Source: Flavobacteriales bacterium (GTDB lineage Bacteria; Bacteroidota; Bacteroidia; Flavobacteriales_D; Crocinitomicaceae). Taken from it: a DNA stretch of 64,000 bases. Under the pieces are notes generated by a model, which did not search any database, was not told where the DNA came from, and worked only from the letters and a program-made list of their open reading frames with translations. Below, in pieces: positions 47,104-54,980 of this stretch. The position numbers were made by a program, and so were the translations under genes. Position 1 is the stretch's first letter. Every line of letters begins with the position of its first letter. Location of the stretch: assembly GCA_947475095.1 (NCBI GenBank), contig CANJLG010000004.1, forward strand, positions 1 through 64,000, read 5' to 3'.

Positions 47104-47391
47104 ATGGTGTGTCACATGTATATCTTAATTTGCGGAGACGGAACTTACTATACCGGAAGCACTCGTAATTTAGCACGAAGACTAATGCAACATCAATCTG
47201 GTACAGGAGCTATTCACACAACAATGCACCAACCCGTAGACTTGATTTATTCAGAAGTGTTTTCTAGAATTGACCATGCGTTTTATCGCGAAAAACAGGT
47301 TCAACGGTGGTCTCATGATAAAAAGACTGCTCTTATTAAAGGAGAAATTGAAATATTAAAGATGTTGGCAAAGAAAGATTTCAAGCGCTAG
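47104..47391 (+). CDS. GIY-YIG nuclease domain protein
   Basis: 95 residues forming a single GIY-YIG domain. MYILICGDGTYYTGSTRNLA is the GIY/YIG-type strand pair (YIL...YYTG), followed by the catalytic Arg in ARRLMQHQ, a conserved AFYREKQVQRW with the metal-binding Glu, and a short KDFKR tail. The YhbQ-like family has weak or unknown endonuclease activity. The gene lies between repeat units A and B, and its TAG stop (47389-47391) is made by the start of unit B. The sole gene of the element. Confidence 0.88.
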   Translation: MVCHMYILICGDGTYYTGSTRNLARRLMQHQSGTGAIHTTMHQPVDLIYSEVFSRIDHAFYREKQVQRWSHDKKTALIKGEIEILKMLAKKDFKR

Positions 47392-47612
47392 CCTCGTCCG
47401 GCGCTTGCCGAGTGATTCCGCCATCTCGATACAATCGCCTATGGCGACCACTCGATTGGCGGAATAGTATCGAGGTCAGCACTCGGCTAGCTCACAACAA
47501 GCTTATCGAGCGCACATCGAGTCCGCCTAGTCGGACTCGAGGCGCTCTTGAAAGTGGATCGAAAGCAGCTTATCGAGTGGCCACAGCTTGCTGGGGTTGT
47601 ACCGAGAGAAGC
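47387..47612. mobile_element. Repeat unit B (226 bp)
   Basis: Starts GCTAGCCTCG and ends GTACCGAGAGAAGC. Most of module s1 is missing (a short GTCCGGCGCTTGCCGAG piece takes its place), and it has s2 (47414-47475) and s3. s2 differs from unit A at 4 of 62 positions. The s3 hairpin (47508-47547) has a different tip, CGAGTCCG / CGGACTCG, yet still folds. Confidence 0.85.
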
Positions 47613-47617
47613 AAATC

Positions 47618-47785
47618 GCTAGCCTCGGTACATTCATCCCTTCGGTTGGAACACTCGGCTAGCTCACAACAAGCTTATCGAGCGCATCTCGACTTCGCTC
47701 GATGTGCTCTTGAAAGTGGATCGTAAGCAGCTTATCGAGTGGCCGCAGGTTGCTGGGGTTGTCCGCCTGGGCGGACGAGAGAAGC
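47618..47785. mobile_element. Repeat unit C (168 bp)
   Basis: Starts GCTAGCCTCGGTAC five bases after unit B and ends ...GAGAGAAGC. It has s1 joined directly to s3, with no s2. Near the right end a perfect hairpin GTCCGCC TG GGCGGAC (47761-47776) replaces the GTAT/GTAC of the other units. It ends 4 bp before the mfd stop codon. Confidence 0.85.
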
Positions 47786-47789
47786 ACCC

Positions 47790-50700
47790 CTACTTCAATC
47801 CCATCATTTTCTCAAAAGCATCTTTGATATGGCGCACCGGCTCGATTACCAAGCGCAGCTTATCATTGTTTTGTACAAGGCGGTAATCTTTGCCTATGCT
47901 CATGATTTTGTTGAGTAATAAGGTAAACGTTTCTGTTTCGTAAAATGAAGATTGTGGATTCGAAATAAAATACCCCACTAATTTTTCACTTTTAATCACT
48001 AAGCGCTCCATGCCTAACTCTTGGGCCAACCAACGTAATTCAAAAGAAAACAGGAGCTCCTTTGCGGCTTTGGGTAAAGGTCCAAAACGATCCACTAAAT
48101 CTACTGAGAAACGATCTAACTCTTCTTTGTTTTTTAAATTATCAAGTGCCTGATATAAACTAAGCCGTTCCGTTACATTATTTACATAATCATCTGGAAT
48201 ACGAACTTCCATATCTGTTTCAAAAATACAATCGCTTACAAAAGACCCAAAGGTATCGGTTTGTCTATCGTCAAATAATTCCTTAAACTCGGTGTCTTTT
48301 AATTCTTGCATGGCTTCATTCAAGATCTTTTGATACATTTCAAAGCCAATCTCAGAGATAAACCCACTTTGTTCTCCCCCCAACATGTTACCAGCCCCTC
48401 GAATGTCTAAGTCTTTCATCGCGATATTGAAACCTGCTCCTAAATCTGAAAATTGAACTAATGCTTCTAAGCGTTTGCGAGCCTCGGAAGTTAAGAGGCT
48501 AAATTTGGGAGCAATAAGGTAACAAAATCCTTTTTTATTTGAACGGCCTACCCTGCCGCGAAGTTGGTGAAGATCACTCAATCCAAATTGATTAGCATCG
48601 TTGATAATAATCGTATTTGCATTAGAAATATCAATCCCGGATTCGATTATGGTAGTCGCAATCAGCACATCATATTTACCATCGATAAAGTCCATCATCA
48701 CTTTCTCTAACTGTTTACCATCCATTTGCCCGTGACCAATAGCGACGCGAACACCAGGACATAGGCGCTGAATCATTCCAGAAATTTCTTTTATATTGGA
48801 CAAGCGATTATTCACAAAAAACACCTGTCCACCTCGCGTAACTTCGTAAGCAATAGCGTCGCGTATAGTCTCTTCGTTAAAAGAAATCACCTCTGTAAGT
48901 ACCGGTTGTCGGTTCGGTGGTGGCGTATTGATGATGCTCAAATCGCGTGCTCCCATCAATGAAAACTGCAACGTTCGTGGAATTGGCGTTGCGGTAAGTG
49001 TTAATGTGTCAACAGAGGTTCTTAATGTTTTTAATTTATCTTTCACCGAAACACCAAATTTCTGCTCTTCATCAATAATCATCAAGCCCAAATCTTTGAA
49101 CTTCACCTTTTCAGAAACCAAGGCGTGGGTACCAATGAGAATGTCAATTTTACCACTGGCCAACTTCTTTAACGTTTCACTTGTTTCTTTCGCCGATTTA
49201 AAGCGGTTAATATAATCAACAGTACATGGAAAATCTTTTAGACGCTCATTAAAACTTCGGTAATGCTGCATGGATAAAATAGTAGTTGGAACTAAGATCG
49301 CCACTTGTTTACTATCACACACGGCTTTAAATGCGGCCCTAACAGCGACTTCTGTTTTACCGAAACCGACATCTCCACAAATCAATCGATCCATGGGTGT
49401 ATTGGATTCCATGTCCTTAATTACATCTAGACTTGCCTTATTTTGATCGGGCGTATCTTCATACATAAAAGAAGCGGTCAATTCATTCTGAAGGTAATTA
49501 TCTTGCGAAAAAGCAAAGCCTGGCTGTGATCGGCGTTTTGCATACAATTGTATTAGATCAAAGGCTAATTCTTTGATTTTTTTCTTGGTTTTATTCTTTA
49601 ATGTAGCCCACGCTTGAGTGCCTAATTTATTCATTTTGGGTACCGCACCATCTTTTCCAGTAAACTTAGAAATGCGATGAAGTGAGTGAATCCCTACATA
49701 CAATACATCACCATCTTTGTATAAAAGCCGAATAGCTTCTTGTGGTTTTCCGTTAACATCTATCGTTTCTAATCCCGAAAACTGCCCAACACCATGGTCG
49801 ATATGTGTTACATAGTCTCCCTTTTGAAGATTGTAAATTTCTTTTAAGGTGAGTGCTTGTTTGGTTTGACGGAACCCTTCTTTTAAGCGAAAACGATGGT
49901 AGCGATCGAAAATTTGGTGATCAGTATAGCAAACAATTTTTACAGTTGGGCAAACAAATCCTTCTTGAAGCGCAAAGTCCATTGGCTCAAAATTAACCCC
50001 TCCACCAATATCCTCGAATACTTGAAAAAGGCGTTCAATTTGCTGAGCTTGATTGGAAAAAATAATATTTAAAAACCCACTTTCTTGCTTCTGCAATAAA
50101 TCTGCTTTCAACAAATCAAAATTCTTATTGAAACTAGGCTGCGGTAAGAAATCGAAAGTTATTTTATCGCTAGCTGGAAAATGATAGACCGGCCCGAATT
50201 CGATAATTGAAAGCGCAGCTAGGTTGTCCTTTAATTCCTTTGGTGATAAAAAAAGGGCTTCAGGGGCAGCATCAAGTGGACTAATCGTCATTTTTTTAAA
50301 GGCGTCTTTTGCTTTTTCAAACCCCTTGTGCAAGGCATCTTCGAGACGTTCGTAGGAACTTAGCCAAACTTTAGTAGACATCCCTAGGAAGGAAAAGAAG
50401 GATCCTATCCCGTTTTGAACCATTTGACCTTGAATATTTGGTATGATCATCAAGGACACATGCTTGGATAGTGACAATTGATTAGCAGCATCAAAGGTTC
50501 TAATAGATTCTATCTCATCGCCGAAGAATTCTATACGGAACGGAAAATCATTCGAAAAAGAAAAAACATCAACAATGCCACCACGTATAGCAAACTGACC
50601 CGGTTCATAAACAAAGTCGACACGTTCAAACTGGTATTCGATGAGTAAATCATTCAAGAAATCTATGGCATATGATTTACCTACCTCCACGCGAAAGGTA

Positions 50701-51122
50701 TTTTCTATTAAGTTTTGTTGCGTTGGAACCTTCTCGAACAGGGCTTCTGGATATGTAATTACCCAGGTGTTATCGCCTTTAGAAATTCTAGCTAATACTT
50801 CTGCTCTAGCGACCACATTAGCATTATCAATTGCCTCTACTTGATACGGTAAGCGATAGGATGACGGATAAAAATGTACTCGTTTGTCTGATGGATATAG
50901 TCCCTGAAGATCATTTAAAAAATAAGCCGCTTGTTCTTTATCGCCAAGAATAAAAATATGATTCCCCGGTACTTGATCGGCTACAGCAGTCGCGCAAACA
51001 CTTGTTGCAGAACCGACCAAACCAGACCAATGGACGCGTGCCTTAGGTCGAAACAATGCTTGAGCAGTTTGTTCGACAGGGGAATATGATTTAAAAACAT
51101 GCAGGAATTGCTTGCGTTCCAT
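47790..51122 (-). CDS. mfd: Transcription-repair coupling factor Mfd
   Basis: 1110 residues from the ATG at 51122 (MERKQFLHVFKSYSPV). Releases stalled RNA polymerase and recruits UvrA. UvrB-like N-terminal region, the RNA-polymerase-interacting CarD-like domain (GDYVTHIDHGVGQFSGLE, near 440-500), helicase Walker A GDVGFGKTEVAVRAAF, DEEQKFG, TATPIPRTL and a C-terminal TRCF domain. A strong promoter overlaps the upstream TTG (51134), favouring the ATG at 51122. The convergent repeat unit C stops at its 3' end. Confidence 0.96.
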   Translation of the reverse strand: MERKQFLHVFKSYSPVEQTAQALFRPKARVHWSGLVGSATSVCATAVADQVPGNHIFILGDKEQAAYFLNDLQGLYPSDKRVHFYPSSYRLPYQVEAIDNANVVARAEVLARISKGDNTWVITYPEALFEKVPTQQNLIENTFRVEVGKSYAIDFLNDLLIEYQFERVDFVYEPGQFAIRGGIVDVFSFSNDFPFRIEFFGDEIESIRTFDAANQLSLSKHVSLMIIPNIQGQMVQNGIGSFFSFLGMSTKVWLSSYERLEDALHKGFEKAKDAFKKMTISPLDAAPEALFLSPKELKDNLAALSIIEFGPVYHFPASDKITFDFLPQPSFNKNFDLLKADLLQKQESGFLNIIFSNQAQQIERLFQVFEDIGGGVNFEPMDFALQEGFVCPTVKIVCYTDHQIFDRYHRFRLKEGFRQTKQALTLKEIYNLQKGDYVTHIDHGVGQFSGLETIDVNGKPQEAIRLLYKDGDVLYVGIHSLHRISKFTGKDGAVPKMNKLGTQAWATLKNKTKKKIKELAFDLIQLYAKRRSQPGFAFSQDNYLQNELTASFMYEDTPDQNKASLDVIKDMESNTPMDRLICGDVGFGKTEVAVRAAFKAVCDSKQVAILVPTTILSMQHYRSFNERLKDFPCTVDYINRFKSAKETSETLKKLASGKIDILIGTHALVSEKVKFKDLGLMIIDEEQKFGVSVKDKLKTLRTSVDTLTLTATPIPRTLQFSLMGARDLSIINTPPPNRQPVLTEVISFNEETIRDAIAYEVTRGGQVFFVNNRLSNIKEISGMIQRLCPGVRVAIGHGQMDGKQLEKVMMDFIDGKYDVLIATTIIESGIDISNANTIIINDANQFGLSDLHQLRGRVGRSNKKGFCYLIAPKFSLLTSEARKRLEALVQFSDLGAGFNIAMKDLDIRGAGNMLGGEQSGFISEIGFEMYQKILNEAMQELKDTEFKELFDDRQTDTFGSFVSDCIFETDMEVRIPDDYVNNVTERLSLYQALDNLKNKEELDRFSVDLVDRFGPLPKAAKELLFSFELRWLAQELGMERLVIKSEKLVGYFISNPQSSFYETETFTLLLNKIMSIGKDYRLVQNNDKLRLVIEPVRHIKDAFEKMMGLK

Positions 51123-51131
51123 TCGTGGCTG

Positions 51132-51161
51132 CAAAATTACCCAATCTTAATTAGGGGGCAA
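51132..51161 (-). promoter_or_regulatory. Promoter of mfd, probably leaderless
   Basis: On the minus strand TTG at 51161-51159, 19 bp, then TAATTTTG at 51139-51132. The ATG at 51122 follows 9 bp later, so the mRNA should have almost no leader. Confidence 0.65.
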
Positions 51162-51184
51162 TGCATTAAAATAAAAAAAAGGTG

Positions 51185-52174
51185 TTATTTTAGAAAACTC
51201 ATGGCTTTTTGAACCATGCTTTTTGATCCAATAAAATAAGGGACACGTTGATGAAGCTGCTGTGGCTGGACGCTCAGGATCCTTTCCCTGCCAGTTGTTG
51301 CAAGGCCACCAGCTTGTTCCGCAATAAACGCCAAGGGATTACACTCATACAACAAGCGCAATCTGCCCATGGGATGAGCGAAAACAGCGGGATAAATGTA
51401 AATTCCTCCCTTTATTAAATTACGATGAAAATCAGCCACTAGCGAACCTATGTAGCGACCGGAATAAGGGCTGTTAAAATCATTTTGATGACTTTGACAA
51501 TATGCGATATAGTCTTTTAATGCCGGCTCGCATTCATTAATATTGCCCTCGTTCATCGCGTAATAACGACCCATTTCGGGCATCTTCATCATCGGATGAG
51601 ATAAGAAAAATTTATTTAGTACAGTATCTAAGGTAAAGCCATTCACCCCATTTCCTGTAGAATATACCAACATGGTAGACGAACCGTACAATACATAACC
51701 AGCAGCCACTTGTTGTGTCCCCGGCTGCAACATATCCTCAAGCACAGCCATCGTTCCTGTTGGGGAAATGCGTCGATAAACAGCAAAAATTGTCCCTATA
51801 GAAACATTTACATCAATGTTACTTGAGCCATCAAGAGGGTCAAACAAAACAATGTATTTTCCATTTTGGGACTCTTGGGAAGCAAAGGCAACAAAATCAT
51901 CATTTTCTTCAGATGCTATTCCGCAAACTACACCACAATTTTGGAAGGCCGCGATGAAAGCATTATCTGCTACTAAGTCAAGTTTTTGCTGTGCCTCTCC
52001 TTGAACATTATCGAGTCCTTGAGCGCCAAGAATATGATCTTCTAGGCCAGCGTTTCGAATGTCTTTTGAAAGGCCGGTAGCGGCAGATACGATAGCATTT
52101 ATGACATGAATAAGCCCTTCATCGCTTGCATGGTTAACAAGGGTAAAATCAGCTATAGAAATGGCTTCAGGCAT
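51185..52174 (-). CDS. fbp: Fructose-1,6-bisphosphatase class I
   Basis: 329 residues; hydrolyses fructose 1,6-bisphosphate in gluconeogenesis. Metal site FDPLDGSSNIDVNVSIGTIF (near residues 108-127) and GRYIGSLVADFHRNLIKGG fit the class I family. The gene lies 20 bp downstream of the universal stress gene on the same strand, so the two are probably cotranscribed. Confidence 0.95.
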   Translation of the reverse strand: MPEAISIADFTLVNHASDEGLIHVINAIVSAATGLSKDIRNAGLEDHILGAQGLDNVQGEAQQKLDLVADNAFIAAFQNCGVVCGIASEENDDFVAFASQESQNGKYIVLFDPLDGSSNIDVNVSIGTIFAVYRRISPTGTMAVLEDMLQPGTQQVAAGYVLYGSSTMLVYSTGNGVNGFTLDTVLNKFFLSHPMMKMPEMGRYYAMNEGNINECEPALKDYIAYCQSHQNDFNSPYSGRYIGSLVADFHRNLIKGGIYIYPAVFAHPMGRLRLLYECNPLAFIAEQAGGLATTGRERILSVQPQQLHQRVPYFIGSKSMVQKAMSFLK

Positions 52175-52194
52175 GGTTGATTGAACTAAAGTAA

Positions 52195-53016
52195 TTAGTC
52201 AAACCATCCACCGTAAACTGTATTAGACTCAATGGGATTGACAATTAATGTTGGAATTAGAGCATCATTGGTAATCATATATTGCTCATAATTTGATGAA
52301 ATTACATTTAAAAAATTACTGCGATTCAAATTCATTATAGCAATTAAATCCGCATCCACGCTTACAGCATGCTTTACAACCTCTTTATCAAATCCTGAGC
52401 TAGGTAAAATAGCCGTAGTAATATCAAGGCCTCGATCATTAAAAAATTTCTCAGCAAATAATCTATTGCTTTCTAATTGATGCTTTAAATAAGAATCTGA
52501 TTCTTCAGGCGTAACAACATGAATTTTTGAATTAAAATACTTTGCAAGATTGGAAACAATCGAAAGTTTTTGTTTCGTTTCCTTGTGTAAATCCATAGGA
52601 ACTACAATGTTCTCGTAACCGGTTGTTTTAACAGCTTTTTCTTGAACTATAACAAAAGGAATATGCGAATGAGTAACAACTTTAAGCGCATCGCTTCCAA
52701 CGATATGTTGCCAACCGTGAGCGCCATGAGTCCCCATAAAAACTAGTTCTGCTTGATGTTCTGCAGCAAAATCTCCTATATCTTCAAAAATATTACCAAT
52801 GCGAATATTTGGGATAAGCTCCAAGCCTTCAGAGGCATAGTTGTCAATTATTTTATCTAATTTAATACTCGCCTCCTTAATGTCTGCTTCTTTAGAAACA
52901 ACATGAAGTAATAGAATCACTTTATTGCTAGATTTTCCAGTTGCAATTGCATGTTGTAAAGCAATGTCAGCGGCTGCCGTAAAATCGTGAGGTACGATAA
53001 AAGAATTAATTTTCAT
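52195..53016 (-). CDS. Universal stress protein, two domains
   Basis: 273 residues from the ATG at 53016 (MKINSFIVPHDFTAAADIAL). Two tandem USP domains (about 1-140 and 145-273). The first ends near VFMGTHGAHGWQHIVGSDA, close to the ATP-binding Gly-rich motif. An in-frame extension to 53169 is unlikely, as a -7 box (TAATTTTG) lies inside it. Expression under stress is inferred from family only. Confidence 0.88.
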   Translation of the reverse strand: MKINSFIVPHDFTAAADIALQHAIATGKSSNKVILLLHVVSKEADIKEASIKLDKIIDNYASEGLELIPNIRIGNIFEDIGDFAAEHQAELVFMGTHGAHGWQHIVGSDALKVVTHSHIPFVIVQEKAVKTTGYENIVVPMDLHKETKQKLSIVSNLAKYFNSKIHVVTPEESDSYLKHQLESNRLFAEKFFNDRGLDITTAILPSSGFDKEVVKHAVSVDADLIAIMNLNRSNFLNVISSNYEQYMITNDALIPTLIVNPIESNTVYGGWFD

Positions 53017-53031
53017 AAGTAGGTGTTTTAA

Positions 53032-53039
53032 CAAAATTA
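53032..53039 (-). promoter_or_regulatory. Putative -7 promoter box of the USP gene
   Basis: On the minus strand TAATTTTG fits TAnnTTTG, 15 bp before the ATG at 53016. No clear -33 TTG. Confidence 0.45.
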
Positions 53040-53086
53040 CGAGTAAGATATGGAAAGTTTGTGCTAAATCACTATTTTTTTTTTGA

Positions 53087-53190
53087 GGCACACTATTTTT
53101 GGCAAGAAACCCTTGCTTTTTAAAGGGTGCAAGCGCAATGATGTAGTGCCGAGAGAGACGAACGAGCAAAAGGCAAAGTGTTTTTTTTGT
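53087..53190 (+). other. Palindrome-rich noncoding region
   Basis: The 508-bp gap from 53017 to 53524 has no gene I can support. It holds the USP promoter at its left end. GGCACACTA (53087) can pair with TAGTGCC (53144), enclosing ACCCTT (53109) with AAGGGT (53123), followed by a T8 tract at 53181-53188. TTCAATTT then AAAATTGAA give a second stem at 53202-53238. A short frame at 53263-53469 on the minus strand has no family features. It may hold a small RNA or a terminator. Confidence 0.3.
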
Positions 53191-53524
53191 AGCTCAAAAA
53201 AAGTTCAATTTATAACTGGAAGAGTAAAATTGAATATTGAACGCTACTTTTTTTGGTTTGATTCAGTTTTTTTTACGGATTAAATCAGCAAGCTTGCTAA
53301 GAACATTCACCCATCCCGTACTAATTATGAAAGAAATAGTGTACCCCTTTCTGACGGTTTCGTTATAGGAGCAAATCATTAAGAGTTTCGTCAAAAAAAC
53401 GAAAGCCAACCGATCTGACAAGGCACGGTGGAAAAGCAATGAGGAACAAAGGTTCAAAAACAATTGCACCCCATTTTCATCTTTCTTTTAATGATTTATT
53501 GTTTAACCTTTAAAACCCATTATC

Positions 53525-54583
53525 ATGAAAGTTTTTCTAGAATTACCCGGCTATCGCCATGTTGTTAACGCTATTTTTGCGGGTTTTTTATGCTGTAATA
53601 CTTGGAGTCAAGCTCCAAGTAAGTACGAGCCCGCCCCTGAGTATAAAAAAATAGTAAATAACGATGGGAGCACATATTTAGGTCAAATTGAAAATGGTTT
53701 AGCCTCCGGATTAGGGACCTTAACAGATATGAACGGAGATCAAAAAATCGGCTATTTTCAAGATGGAATTTTTCTAGGGGAATACATTGTTAATCCTTGT
53801 TGGCACCTGGTCGATATTTACTACGAATTTGAGGATTCGCTGTTAATGGAATCATTTTCTATAGACATTAACATTCAGGATGATGTCCCTGAAGACACGT
53901 ATTTGTATCTCAGCACACAATCCTCGAAGATTAACCAGGTGAGTTTTTATAATGGTATTCAAACGCATTGTGGGGGATATCGTGGGGTAACTGGGGAGAA
54001 CAACTTCGGAAATTTCGTCGATCTAGGGCGTGCTTCTATCTTTTCAAGATGGTCGGAGCGATTAGGAACAGCCATGAAAATTCAAAAGTCGGGTGTTGGG
54101 GAGAGTGGGGGGTATGAAGGAGATTTTATTAGTGTCCGGAATGCGCAGCCCTGGAAAAAAGGAAAATATACCATCACCTTGCGCAATACACATGAAAAAG
54201 TAACGATCGATGGCGTCGTTCATACCTTTGTCGCCATGCAGGTTTTTTCTCACACAAAAAACACCCTCATTCAAACAGGAAGTCTAGCATTTCCTGGCGA
54301 ACAACTATTTCTTGATAAGAATCAAGGAATTTTTGTGGAATTGTATTTCAAACGCCTTCCAGTATCTAAAATTCCTCTTTTACGTTTTCAATTTGATCAA
54401 ATTAAAGTGAATGGGGAGTTAGAACCTTGCTTGTTTCCAATCGCAGCGTATCCTTTTAACGCCCCCCAATTTGCAAAAGCAACTTTTTCTGATGGAAAAT
54501 TTGATGTCCTAATCGGAAAAACAGTTGAACGCACCTCCTTCCGGTTTTATAAAAGCGAATTGATAATAGAGGACCTGGAATGA
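53525..54583 (+). CDS. MORN-repeat protein with DUF3472-like region
   Basis: 352 residues. A hydrophobic N-terminus with a signal-like segment (AIFAGFLCCNTWSQ) is followed by a MORN-like region (GSTYLGQIENGLASGLGTL, GYFQDGIFLGEY, about 50-95). The middle part (FYNGIQTHCGGYRG, FSRWSERLG) resembles DUF3472. Function unknown. It could be secreted or periplasmic. A 46-bp gap leads to the next small gene. Confidence 0.6.
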   Translation: MKVFLELPGYRHVVNAIFAGFLCCNTWSQAPSKYEPAPEYKKIVNNDGSTYLGQIENGLASGLGTLTDMNGDQKIGYFQDGIFLGEYIVNPCWHLVDIYYEFEDSLLMESFSIDINIQDDVPEDTYLYLSTQSSKINQVSFYNGIQTHCGGYRGVTGENNFGNFVDLGRASIFSRWSERLGTAMKIQKSGVGESGGYEGDFISVRNAQPWKKGKYTITLRNTHEKVTIDGVVHTFVAMQVFSHTKNTLIQTGSLAFPGEQLFLDKNQGIFVELYFKRLPVSKIPLLRFQFDQIKVNGELEPCLFPIAAYPFNAPQFAKATFSDGKFDVLIGKTVERTSFRFYKSELIIEDLE

Positions 54584-54633
54584 GGGGGGGATAGGCTGAA
54601 TCAACATCTCAACTCACCTTTAAATCCAATAAC

Positions 54634-54921
54634 ATGACCTATTTATTTATCCCTCAAGCCGGCGATCGTGAAGCAATTCACATGCGATTAAGCGCCCTTG
54701 AAAATGCTACGAAAGCAGAATTAATTGCTATTTACAACAAGACCCAAAAAACTGGAATTATTGCAGTTCGTGCACAGATTCATGGCATTCTAGCCCTTCA
54801 CTATCGCTTTAATGCTGTGTTTGGGTCTTCACCAATATGCATCAAAGACCAATTTGAAGTGTCCTTGCAAAATCCAATTGTCCCAGTAGGGGATCATTGG
54901 GAGTTTGAAATAGGGCACTAG
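54634..54921 (+). CDS. Hypothetical small protein
   Basis: 95 residues, no signal or membrane helix. Starts MTYLFIPQAGDREAIHMRLS and contains AVRAQIHGILALHYRF. I do not recognise it. Same strand as the preceding gene; convergent with mnmE. Support is limited to its position and its fair-length frame. Confidence 0.45.
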   Translation: MTYLFIPQAGDREAIHMRLSALENATKAELIAIYNKTQKTGIIAVRAQIHGILALHYRFNAVFGSSPICIKDQFEVSLQNPIVPVGDHWEFEIGH

Positions 54922-54980
54922 TATTTTCTTGCAAAGAACTGTTGTGAACGTTTGAAGTTCTATTTTGTCTGTAGACGGAA

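Noticed and set aside
47412-47726. Open frame inside the repeat units
   Set aside because: Made entirely of repeat sequence and hairpins; no start context or protein motif.
46775-47785. CRISPR array
   Set aside because: Units are 168-255 bp with shared modules, not 20-50 bp repeats with regular spacers; no cas genes nearby.
53263-53469. 68-residue minus-strand gene
   Set aside because: No family features and no convincing start or promoter; placed in the noncoding gap.
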